Assembly: GCF_040676615.1 (NCBI RefSeq)
Contig: NZ_JBFAPI010000001.1
Coordinates: 682,001-746,000, forward strand
Length of the DNA: 64,000 nucleotides
Direction: 5' to 3'
From: Asanoa sp040676615
GTDB taxonomy: Bacteria > Actinomycetota > Actinomycetes > Mycobacteriales > Micromonosporaceae
Of this stretch, positions 7,523 through 15,099 are shown one piece after another (the stretch's first letter is position 1; each line of letters starts with the position of its first letter). The notes under the pieces are model-generated. The model made no database searches, was not told where the DNA came from, and saw only the letters and a list, made by a program, of their open reading frames with translations. Made by a program: the position numbers and the translations under genes.

Positions 7523-8326
7523 ATGTCGGGCATGTCGTTCCCGGTCGCCCTGCAGGACAGCGTCCACCGGTTCGCCCGCTCGCTCGAGGTGCCGCGGCGG
7601 TTGGCCAGCCTGCACCCGCGTACACCGGGAAATGCCGGCAACTTCTCCGCGTTGCCACCGGCGGTCGTGCTCGGCGTCATCTCCGCGTTCGAGGGGTTCG
7701 TCGAAGACTTTCTGGCCACCGCTCTGCACCAGCGGGGATACGGGTTGGGCCAGATCGCCAAGCGGGTGTCCACCAACAACCCCACGCTGGCCGACTTCCG
7801 CCGCAAGGCCGCGGCCGAGTTCCCCGGCATCGAGCGCGCGACGGCCACCGCGCCGGGCGTCCAGGTCTGGACCGCCCCGGGCGGGACGGCCCGCCCCCAG
7901 ATCGAGACCATCGACCTGGCCGAGGCCGAACGCCGCGCCGACGGCTGGATGCAGGTGCGGCACTGCCTGACCCACGGCCTGGTCTCCGGGTGGCGGGCCG
8001 AGGTCTGGCCCGGTCCCTTGCGTGGCTCGACCGCCGCGAGCAGCGTGCTGCGCCCGCGCCCCGGCGGCCGCCACGCGATCGGCCTGATCGGCGCGATCTC
8101 CTGCGCCCGCATCCACCTGCACGGCGCCCGGGTGGTCGCCGACGCGGTCGCGACCGAACTCGGCGCGACGCTGGCGTGGGAGCCCCTGCCGGACTTCCCG
8201 CTGGAGAAAGCGGTCAGCCCGGATCGGGGCGAGCGGCGGCCAGCGCCAGCCGGGGCTCGGCGGCCGGGTCCGGTGCGGGCGCGGGGCCGCGGCGGAACGT
8301 CCACCACCGATACAGCACGTAGTTGA
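7523..8326 (+). CDS. HEPN-domain protein (RiboL-PSP-HEPN-like)
   Basis: 267 residues. Helical N-terminal half with VVLGVISAFEGFVEDFLATA, typical of HEPN proteins, and the HEPN signature R-x4-H at residues 146-151 (RHCLTH). HEPN domains are often metal-independent RNases in toxin-antitoxin, defence or RNA-repair settings. No antitoxin gene is adjacent. The Arg/Pro-rich last ~37 residues overlap the 3' end of the opposite gtrA-like gene by 113 nt, so they may be a non-conserved extension. Confidence 0.65.
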   Translation: MSGMSFPVALQDSVHRFARSLEVPRRLASLHPRTPGNAGNFSALPPAVVLGVISAFEGFVEDFLATALHQRGYGLGQIAKRVSTNNPTLADFRRKAAAEFPGIERATATAPGVQVWTAPGGTARPQIETIDLAEAERRADGWMQVRHCLTHGLVSGWRAEVWPGPLRGSTAASSVLRPRPGGRHAIGLIGAISCARIHLHGARVVADAVATELGATLAWEPLPDFPLEKAVSPDRGERRPAPAGARRPGPVRARGRGGTSTTDTARS

Positions 8327-8699
8327 AGACCAGGTTGCTGCCGCCGGAGGCGATCCGGCTCGGCACCAGGCCCAGCCCGAGCATGCCGAACACGGTCACG
8401 CCGACGACGGTCAGGACGAAGTCCCCGAGCACCTGCGGCGCGAAGCGGGCCAACTGGCCACGCACCCCGCTGTCGTCGGCGTGGAACGCGAACGTGCGGT
8501 TGAGCGCGAAGTTGAGCGCGTAGGTGACCCAGAACGCGATGCTCACCGTCGCCGCGTTCGGCAGTGCGGTGACGGCGTGCAGGATGGCCAGCAGGGTCAG
8601 GTCGAAGCCGAAGCCCAGGGCCGCGACGGCCAGGAACCGGGTCAGTGAGTGGCGGTAGGCGAGCCGCGCGATCTCCGAGGCCCGACCCACGCCGCACAC
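8214..8699 (-). CDS. GtrA-family membrane protein
   Basis: 161 residues with four predicted membrane helices and the family pattern FLAVAALGFGFDL, ALNRTFAF and NYVLYRWWTF. GtrA-like proteins are thought to help flip lipid-linked sugars across the membrane for glycosylation. GTG start at 8699, with a second GTG at 8690 also possible. The 3' end overlaps the convergent HEPN gene. No glycosyltransferase is adjacent. Confidence 0.85.
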   Translation of the reverse strand: MCGVGRASEIARLAYRHSLTRFLAVAALGFGFDLTLLAILHAVTALPNAATVSIAFWVTYALNFALNRTFAFHADDSGVRGQLARFAPQVLGDFVLTVVGVTVFGMLGLGLVPSRIASGGSNLVFNYVLYRWWTFRRGPAPAPDPAAEPRLALAAARPDPG

Positions 8700-8720
8700 C
8701 CTAACGGCGCGAGCTGTGGA

Positions 8721-9743
8721 TCACCGGCGTGGGTCGACGTGAACTTTTGGTGCCGCGCCCCAGGCGGTGGGGCGACGGCCGGCCAGCACGGAAGCCGCCT
8801 CGGCCAGGCCGACCGTGGCGGCGACCAGCGGGCGGGGGTCGACGGCGCCGGTCGCGTACAACTCGATCGTTCCGGACAGGCCGCCCGACGCGGAGAGGAC
8901 GCCGACCGCGGTCACGTCCTTGAGCACGAGGTCGCGCGAGTCGACCAGCGACGGCTCCTCGGCGATGCCGATGTAGACGACCCGTCCACCCGGCTCGACC
9001 CGTCGGACCGCGAAGCCCGGCAGGGCCGTGGCGTTGGTCGCGTCGACGACGGCGTCGAACGCCAGCGAAGCGGGCAGCCCGGCCGACGTCCAGGTGTGTG
9101 CGAAGCCCAGGCCGCGGGCGAACGCCAGCGACGGCTCGTCGCGGCCCAGCAGGTGCACCTCGGCACCCCGGGCCGCCGCGATCTGCGCGACCAGCAGGCC
9201 GATCGTGCCGGGGCCGAGGACCAGCAGCCTGGTCGTCGCGGTCACCGCCGCCGCCTCGACCACCCGCAGCGCGTTGCCGCCGGGCTCGACCAGGGCGCCG
9301 AGCGTGGCGTCGACCGAGTCGGGCAGCGGGTGCAGGGCCCGCACCGGGACCGGCAGTTGCTCGGCCAGCGCGCCCGGCCAGCCACCCCGGATGCCGATCT
9401 CGAAGCGGTCGGCGCACAGGTGTTGCCGGCCGCCCAGGCAGCGCAGGCACTCGCCGCAGCCGAGCATGGTGTCGCCGGTGACCCGCCGGCCGAGCCAGGA
9501 ATCGTCGACCGAGGCGCCCACGGCGGAGACCACCCCACACCATTCATGACCGATCCTGATCGGGTACGCGGCGTCGCCGCTGCGCAGGTAGGCCATGTGC
9601 CCGGAGTAGAACTCGGCGTCGGTGCCGCACACCCCGGCCCGCTCGACATCGACGATGACCTCGCCGATGCGGGGCACCGGCGGCGCCACCTCGCGCACTT
9701 CCGCCCGGCCCGGCCCGACGACGACGAAAGCGCGCACGGCCAC
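8721..9743 (-). CDS. Zinc-dependent medium-chain alcohol/sugar dehydrogenase
   Basis: 340 residues. Catalytic-zinc region AGVCGTDAEFYSG and GHEWCG; structural-zinc lobe with four Cys (LGCGECLRCLGG plus HLC); NAD-binding LGPGTIGLLVAQ. This resembles sorbitol/threonine-dehydrogenase-type MDR enzymes that oxidise polyols or sugars. It is divergent, with only 40 nt between starts, from the IlvD/Edd dehydratase gene. A shared operator and a common sugar or sugar-acid pathway are likely inferences. Confidence 0.85.
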   Translation of the reverse strand: MAVRAFVVVGPGRAEVREVAPPVPRIGEVIVDVERAGVCGTDAEFYSGHMAYLRSGDAAYPIRIGHEWCGVVSAVGASVDDSWLGRRVTGDTMLGCGECLRCLGGRQHLCADRFEIGIRGGWPGALAEQLPVPVRALHPLPDSVDATLGALVEPGGNALRVVEAAAVTATTRLLVLGPGTIGLLVAQIAAARGAEVHLLGRDEPSLAFARGLGFAHTWTSAGLPASLAFDAVVDATNATALPGFAVRRVEPGGRVVYIGIAEEPSLVDSRDLVLKDVTAVGVLSASGGLSGTIELYATGAVDPRPLVAATVGLAEAASVLAGRRPTAWGAAPKVHVDPRR

Positions 9744-9783
9744 CCCCTGCCACCCGATCAGGCGAATCTTGATAATGGGCAGT

Positions 9784-11502
9784 ATGCCTGCCCCTCTCCG
9801 CTCTGACGCGTGGTATGCCGGCCAGGACCGGAACTCCTACATCCACCGGGCCTGGATGCGCCGCGGCGCACCCGACTCGGCGTTCGACGGCAAGCCGCAG
9901 ATCGCGATCGCCAACACCGCTTCCGACCTCACGCCCTGCAACATGCACCTCACCGAGGTGGCCCGTAGCGTCGCCGACGGCATCTGGGCCGCGGGCGGCG
10001 TACCCCTGAACCTGCCCGTGGTTTCCCTGGGTGAGACGCAGGTCCGGCCGACCGCGATGCTCTGGCGCAACATGGCCGCGATGGCCATCGAGGAGATGGT
10101 CCGGGCCAACCCGATCGACGGCGTGGTGCTGCTCGGCGGCTGCGACAAGACCATCCCGTCGCTGCTGATGGGCGCCGCGTCGGTCGACCTGCCGGCGCTG
10201 GTGGTGTCCGGCGGCCCGATGCTGACCGGCACGTTCCGGGGCGTGCCGCTGGGCTGCGGCACCGACGTCTGGCGGCTCTCCGAGGAGGTCCGCGCCGGCA
10301 CGCTGTCGAACCGCGACTTCCAGGCGTCGCAGTCGGCCATGATCCGGAGCAAGGGGCACTGCAACACGATGGGTACGGCCTCGACGATGGGCCTGCTCGC
10401 CGAGGTGCTGGGCACCACGCTCCCGGGCACCGCCGGCCTGCCGGCACCCGACAGCCGCCTGCTGGCACAGGCACACGAGTCCGGCCGGCTCGCGGTCGAG
10501 ATGGTGCACGAGGGCCGGCGACCGAGTCAGATCATCACCAAGGCGTCCTTCCACAACGCGATCGTGGCGCTCGGCGCGCTGGGCGGCTCGACCAACGCGG
10601 TCGTGCACCTGCTCGCGATCGCCGGTCGGCTCGGCGTGCCGCTGACGCTCGACGAGATCGACCGGGCCGGGAACGGCATCCCGCTGCTGGTCGACCTGCA
10701 GCCGGCCGGGCGGCACCTGATGGAGGACTTCCACCGCGCCGGCGGCCTGGCGGCCGTGCTGCGCGAGATCTCCGACCTGCTCGACCTCGAGGCGCTGACC
10801 GTGACCGGCCGGCCGCTCGGCGAGTATCTCGCGGACGCCACCATCCACGATCCCGAGGTGATCCGGCCCCGCACGCAGCCGATGATGGCCGACGCCGGCA
10901 TCGCGGTGCTGCGCGGCGACCTGGCACCGGACGGCGCGATCATCAAGCCGGCGGCGGCGACCCCGGAACTGCTCCAGCACCGGGGCCGCGCCGTCGTCTT
11001 CGACTCGGTGGAGGACCTGCACCACCGGATCGACGACCCCGGTCTCGACGTCGACGCCGACTCGGTGTTGGTGCTGCGCGGCTGCGGCCCGAAGGGCTAT
11101 CCGGGCATGCCGGAGGTGGCCAACCTGCCGCTGCCGCGCAAGCTGCTCCAGCAGGGCGTCCGCGACATGGTGCGGGTCTGCGACGGTCGGATGAGCGGCA
11201 CGGCGTACGGAACTGTCGTGCTGCACGTGGCACCCGAGGGCGCGGCCGGCGGCCCGCTGGCGAAGGTGCGCGACGGCGACCCGATCGTGCTCGACGTCGA
11301 GGCCCGGCGGATCGACGTCGACGTCCCGGCGGCCGAGTTCGCGGCCCGCGAGCCCGCGCCCGCGATGGTCGCCGCGCTGGCCCGCCCGACCCGCGGCTGG
11401 GAAAAGCTCTACGTCGATACGGTTCGTGGCGCGGAAACTGGTGCGGATCTGGACTTTCTCGTCGGGGGCAGCGGCGACCGCGTACCCCGTGACTCGCACT
11501 GA
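9784..11502 (+). CDS. IlvD/Edd-family dehydratase, probably sugar-acid type
   Basis: 572 residues. The three Fe-S ligand regions are all present: SDLTPCNMHL, LGGCDKTIPS and GHCNTMGTAST. So are the Mg/substrate segments LGGSTNAVVHLLA and CDGRMSGTAYGT. The family removes water from dihydroxy acids (branched-chain pathway) or aldonates such as arabonate, xylonate or gluconate. The divergent sugar dehydrogenase favours the aldonate role over IlvD proper. ATG 9784 is chosen because upstream in-frame codons overlap the divergent gene and lack family sequence. Confidence 0.85.
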   Translation: MPAPLRSDAWYAGQDRNSYIHRAWMRRGAPDSAFDGKPQIAIANTASDLTPCNMHLTEVARSVADGIWAAGGVPLNLPVVSLGETQVRPTAMLWRNMAAMAIEEMVRANPIDGVVLLGGCDKTIPSLLMGAASVDLPALVVSGGPMLTGTFRGVPLGCGTDVWRLSEEVRAGTLSNRDFQASQSAMIRSKGHCNTMGTASTMGLLAEVLGTTLPGTAGLPAPDSRLLAQAHESGRLAVEMVHEGRRPSQIITKASFHNAIVALGALGGSTNAVVHLLAIAGRLGVPLTLDEIDRAGNGIPLLVDLQPAGRHLMEDFHRAGGLAAVLREISDLLDLEALTVTGRPLGEYLADATIHDPEVIRPRTQPMMADAGIAVLRGDLAPDGAIIKPAAATPELLQHRGRAVVFDSVEDLHHRIDDPGLDVDADSVLVLRGCGPKGYPGMPEVANLPLPRKLLQQGVRDMVRVCDGRMSGTAYGTVVLHVAPEGAAGGPLAKVRDGDPIVLDVEARRIDVDVPAAEFAAREPAPAMVAALARPTRGWEKLYVDTVRGAETGADLDFLVGGSGDRVPRDSH

Positions 11503-11599
11503 CTACGGTTGGCGACTGGCCTGTCGCTTTGTGCACCAGTTGCGACGGGATCTCCCTTGGGTATGCTCGTGCGCGGTTTGACGGAGGGAAACGACGAGT

Positions 11600-12619
11600 A
11601 TGACCGCCGCGCGACGACGCTGGCTCGCAACTGCCCTGGCCCTGGTCGCCGCCGCAACGGTCGCCGTGCTGCCGCCCGGGGTGAGCCACGCCGCGCCCAA
11701 CCCGTCGCCGTCGCCGGCCGCACCGAAGGAAAAGGGCGTGCCGTTGCTCGGCGACGTGCTCGAGGCGACCGGCAAGCAGTACGTGAAGGCGAAGAACGTG
11801 CTGGAGAAGTCGCGCAAGCGCCAGCTCCAGCTGGACCTCCAGCTCCAGCAGGCCGAGGCCAAGGTCGAGCAGCTGCGCCCGCAGGTGGCCGAGTTCGCCA
11901 CCGAGACCTACCGGACCGGCCGGCTCACCCCGATGGTCGCGATGCTCAACGCGTCGGCCGAGGGCGGCTTCCTGGAGAAGGCGACCGTCCTCGAGCGGCT
12001 CAACCAATACAACGCGGGCAAAATGGACGCGCTCGTCGACGCCGAGAAGCAGGTCGCCGCCGCGAAGGCGGAGATCGACGCCGAGGTGGCACAGCAGAAG
12101 GCCGCCGCCGACTCGATGGCCAAGCAGAAGCGGGCCGCCGAGAAGGAGCTCGACAAGGTCGGTGGCCTGCTGCTGACCGGCGGTGACGTGGTCGCGACGT
12201 CGCCGAAGGCCCGCCCGGCCCCCCGCGCGCCCGACGGCAGCTGGCCCGACGAGTCGTGCAGCGTACAGGACCCCACCACCAGCGGCTGCATCACGCCCCG
12301 CACGATGCACGCCTACCAGGAGGTCAAGCGGGCCGGCTTCAACCGGTTCGTCGGCTGCCACCGCAACGGCGGGCCCTACGAGCATCCGAAGGGCCGCGCC
12401 TGCGACTGGTCGCTGCTGAGGAGCGGCTTCGCTTCGGCATCCAACCGTGACATGAAGAAGTACGGCAACGACCTGGCCGCCTTCCTCGTCCGCAACGCCG
12501 ACGCGCTCGGGATCCTCTACGTCATCTGGTACAAGCGCATCTGGTTCCCGGCCACCGGCTGGAAGTCCTACAGCGGCGACAGCGACCATACGGACCACGT
12601 ACACATGTCACTGCTTTAG
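11600..12619 (+). CDS. Secreted coiled-coil protein with ARB_07466-like C-terminal domain
   Basis: 339 residues. Signal peptide residues 1-31 (RRR, hydrophobic core, SHAAP), then a Pro/Ser linker. A long coiled coil around residues 55-190, rich in Gln, Lys and Ala, resembles the N-terminal helices of RipA-type peptidoglycan hydrolases. A C-terminal domain of ~120 residues contains CHRNGGPYEHPKGRACDWS and ends SDHTDHVHMSLL. The conserved His/Asp pattern suggests a metal-binding, D,D-peptidase-like or CHAP-like fold. A cell-wall role is likely but untested. SD GGAGGG precedes the ATG. Confidence 0.75.
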   Translation: MTAARRRWLATALALVAAATVAVLPPGVSHAAPNPSPSPAAPKEKGVPLLGDVLEATGKQYVKAKNVLEKSRKRQLQLDLQLQQAEAKVEQLRPQVAEFATETYRTGRLTPMVAMLNASAEGGFLEKATVLERLNQYNAGKMDALVDAEKQVAAAKAEIDAEVAQQKAAADSMAKQKRAAEKELDKVGGLLLTGGDVVATSPKARPAPRAPDGSWPDESCSVQDPTTSGCITPRTMHAYQEVKRAGFNRFVGCHRNGGPYEHPKGRACDWSLLRSGFASASNRDMKKYGNDLAAFLVRNADALGILYVIWYKRIWFPATGWKSYSGDSDHTDHVHMSLL

Positions 12620-14095
12620 CACCGGTTCCCGTTCCTGGGCCGCCGGCTGCTGGCCCACGCGCGGGAGGTGCCGCAGGGTCCGCAGGCAGAGCAGCGCGGT
12701 GATGGCGATGGCGACCGCGCTGATGGCCGCGACGACGTGCAACCCGTCCGTGTACGCGGCCCGGGCCCCGTCGAGCAGCGCCGCCGGCGCGGTGGCCAGC
12801 GAGTCGCCGGCGCCGGCCGGCGCGGCGGCGCGGTAGACGGCCGCGGCCACGCTGCCCAGCACGGCGACACCCAACGCGAACCCGAACTCGTTGGCCGTCT
12901 GGGCCAGCGAGGCGGCCGACCCAGCGCGGGACGGCGGCACGGCGCCGACCACGATCCCGGTGCCCTGCGTGACCAGCGGTCCGGCACCGACGTTGAACAG
13001 CGCGAACCCGGTGATCACGGCGGCCGGGTCGCCGGCGACGGCGAGCAGGAGCAGGCCGGCGACCGAGATGGCCAGGCCGCCGGCGATCAGCGGTGCCGGG
13101 CGGATCCGGCGGGCCGCCAGCGGTGCGATCTGGGTGGACAGGATCCCGGCGGCGACGGCCGGCAGCATCGCCAGGCCCGCCCGCAGCGGCGGGTAGCCGG
13201 CCACCAGCAGCAGGTACTGCGTGATCAGCACCATCGTCGCGCCGGGCAGCATCGTGTTGACGAACATGCTGCCGAGCGCGGTGCGGAACGTGGGCCGGCC
13301 GAACAGCCGGAAGTCGACCAGCGGGTCGTCCAGGGCGCGCTGGCGGCGGACGAAGACCACCGCGACCAACAGGCCGAACACGAGAGCGGCCAGCGGGACC
13401 GGCCGGTCGGCACCGTGCCGGGCGAGTTCCTTGATGCCGTAGACGGCGGGCAGGATCGCGGCCAGCGACAGGGCGACGCTGACCAGGTCGAGCGGCGCCT
13501 TCGGGCCGTCGGCGACGCGCTCGTCCCGTGGCAGCAGGGCCGGGCCCAGGGCCAGGAGCAGCACCATCGCGGGTACGGCGATCAGGAAGACCGAACCCCA
13601 CCAGAAGTGGGCGAGCAGCACGCCGCCGACGACCGGGCCGATCGCGCTGCCGCCCATCAGCGAGGTCAGCCACACGCCGACCGCGGTGGCCCGCTGCTTC
13701 GGCTCGCGGAACATGCTGAAGATCAGGGCGAGCGTGGTCGGGCCCAGCGCGGCGCCGGCGATGCCGAGCAGCGCCCGGGCCGCGATCAGCAGGATCGGGT
13801 CGGTCGCGTAGGCGGCGGCCACCGAGGCCACCCCGAACACCGCGGCACCGCCGAACAGCAGCCGCCGCCGGCCGAGGCGGTCGCCGACGGCGCCCATGGT
13901 GATCAGGAAACCGCTCAGCAGGAACCCGTAGATATCGATGATCCAGAGCTGTTCGGTGCTGCTCGCGGCGAGGTCGCCGCTGAGCCGCGGCACGGCCAGG
14001 AGCAGCACGAACAGGTCGATCGAGACGAGCAGCGAGGGCAGGGCGAGGACGGCGAGTCCCACCCACTCCTTCCGCCCGGCACGTGTATTACTCAT
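12608..14095 (-). CDS. MFS multidrug exporter (DHA2 type)
   Basis: 495 residues with about 14 hydrophobic helices. Motif A is GAVGDRLGRRRLL and the motif C region is SAIGPVVGGVLL, close to SmvA/QacA-type exporters. The start MSNTRAG at 14095 is chosen because the first helix begins ~12 residues later; upstream in-frame sequence is unrelated. Its stop overlaps the end of the convergent secreted-protein gene by 12 nt. Confidence 0.87.
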   Translation of the reverse strand: MSNTRAGRKEWVGLAVLALPSLLVSIDLFVLLLAVPRLSGDLAASSTEQLWIIDIYGFLLSGFLITMGAVGDRLGRRRLLFGGAAVFGVASVAAAYATDPILLIAARALLGIAGAALGPTTLALIFSMFREPKQRATAVGVWLTSLMGGSAIGPVVGGVLLAHFWWGSVFLIAVPAMVLLLALGPALLPRDERVADGPKAPLDLVSVALSLAAILPAVYGIKELARHGADRPVPLAALVFGLLVAVVFVRRQRALDDPLVDFRLFGRPTFRTALGSMFVNTMLPGATMVLITQYLLLVAGYPPLRAGLAMLPAVAAGILSTQIAPLAARRIRPAPLIAGGLAISVAGLLLLAVAGDPAAVITGFALFNVGAGPLVTQGTGIVVGAVPPSRAGSAASLAQTANEFGFALGVAVLGSVAAAVYRAAAPAGAGDSLATAPAALLDGARAAYTDGLHVVAAISAVAIAITALLCLRTLRHLPRVGQQPAAQEREPVLKQ

Positions 14096-14191
14096 TGCGC
14101 AGGTTCCCTCCGGTCGTGTTCTGTTCACCCCGGAGGTCGGAGCCGGGGCTCCGGTTTTCGACAGTGATCCGCAAAATTTTCCGGAGGCACC

Positions 14192-14530
14192 GTGACCACC
14201 TACGTCAGCGACGACGAGATGCGCGCCGGCATGACCACGACGAAGACCTACACGACGGTGATCCTGCGTGCGGGCCCGAAGTACGGCACGCCCGAGGCCG
14301 GCCCGATCATCTGGGAGCACGGCCGGCGCAACTTCGGCCTGCGCGCAGACGGCGACCTGCGCATCGTCTGCCCGGTCGCCGACGACACGGAGGTGTGCGG
14401 CATCGGCATCTTCGACCGCGACCTCGACGCCACGGTCGCGCTGATGGAGGAGGACCCCGGCGTCATCGCGGGCGTCTTCACCTACACCGCCCACCCGGTC
14501 CGCAGCTTCCCGGGCGACAGCCTGCCCTAG
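14192..14530 (+). CDS. YCII-like small protein
   Basis: 112 residues. A ferredoxin-like alpha/beta pattern (TTVILRAGPKYG, then HGRRNFGL, then IGIFDRDLDATVALMEEDP) matches the YciI/YCII family of small dimeric proteins. An enzymatic role is uncertain. GTG start with a GGAGG ribosome-binding site 6 nt upstream. Its TAG stop shares the palindrome CTAG (14527-14530) with the stop of the convergent gene. Confidence 0.6.
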   Translation: MTTYVSDDEMRAGMTTTKTYTTVILRAGPKYGTPEAGPIIWEHGRRNFGLRADGDLRIVCPVADDTEVCGIGIFDRDLDATVALMEEDPGVIAGVFTYTAHPVRSFPGDSLP

Positions 14531-15099
14531 CCTTCGCCGACCACCCGGTCGAGGCGTTCGACCGGCGCCGGCGGCTTGGTCCGCACCAACTCGGCCGCCA
14601 TCGCTTCGTTGTCGCCGAATGCCTCGACCACCTTGTCGAGGTATTCCCGGCGGATCCGGGCCGACCCGCGGCGGATGGCGGCACGCGCTTTCGTTTCGCG
14701 GTCGCCCTTACCGACGTAGGTCCAGACGACCGCCGGTCGTTCGCGTGCGGCCGGCGTGACCTGGTCGGTCACCGGCACCCGGTCGTAGTTGCCCTCGCGG
14801 GCGTCCAGCGCCGCCAGGTGGTGCGCCTCGACGAAGATCAGGTAGCCGGTGGTCTCCTCCGCGGCGGGTTCCAGGTTGAGGAACAGGACCTGCACCGGCG
14901 GGCGTTCTTTCGTACCCGGCGTGTGGTAGCGCACCGCGCGCGAGGTCGTGTTGTCGGTGCACACGTTCCAGGTCCGCCGCCAGCCGGCGAGGCTGGCCAG
15001 GACGTAGTCGACCCCTTCGACCGCCACGTCCTTCCCCAGCAGGCCGGCGATCTCGGCGGGCGAGGCCATGGACCCGTAGACGAACACGCCGTGGTTCAT
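14527..15099 (-). CDS. Gamma-glutamylcyclotransferase-like protein
   Basis: 190 residues. N-terminal VFVYGSM forms the substrate-binding loop of the GGCT/AIG2 fold. The likely catalytic Glu lies in DAREGNYDRVPV, followed by VWTYVGKG. The family opens or closes gamma-glutamyl rings (glutathione-type or modified amino acids). The start codon overlaps the GH3 stop (ATGA), so translation is coupled although the functions are not obviously related. Confidence 0.75.
   Translation of the reverse strand: MNHGVFVYGSMASPAEIAGLLGKDVAVEGVDYVLASLAGWRRTWNVCTDNTTSRAVRYHTPGTKERPPVQVLFLNLEPAAEETTGYLIFVEAHHLAALDAREGNYDRVPVTDQVTPAARERPAVVWTYVGKGDRETKARAAIRRGSARIRREYLDKVVEAFGDNEAMAAELVRTKPPAPVERLDRVVGEG

Noticed and set aside
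9744..9783. GntR-type operator between the dehydrogenase and dehydratase genes
   Set aside because: A weak imperfect ATCA...TGAT symmetry is visible, but it matches no family consensus well and no GntR gene is nearby.
11503..11599. Possible c-di-AMP (ydaO) riboswitch upstream of the secreted coiled-coil protein
   Set aside because: The spacer is only 97 nt and I could not fold the conserved core. It is too short for that riboswitch class.
14527..14530. CTAG shared by two convergent stop codons as a regulatory feature
   Set aside because: Economical overlap of TAG stops on both strands. No further structure supports a function.
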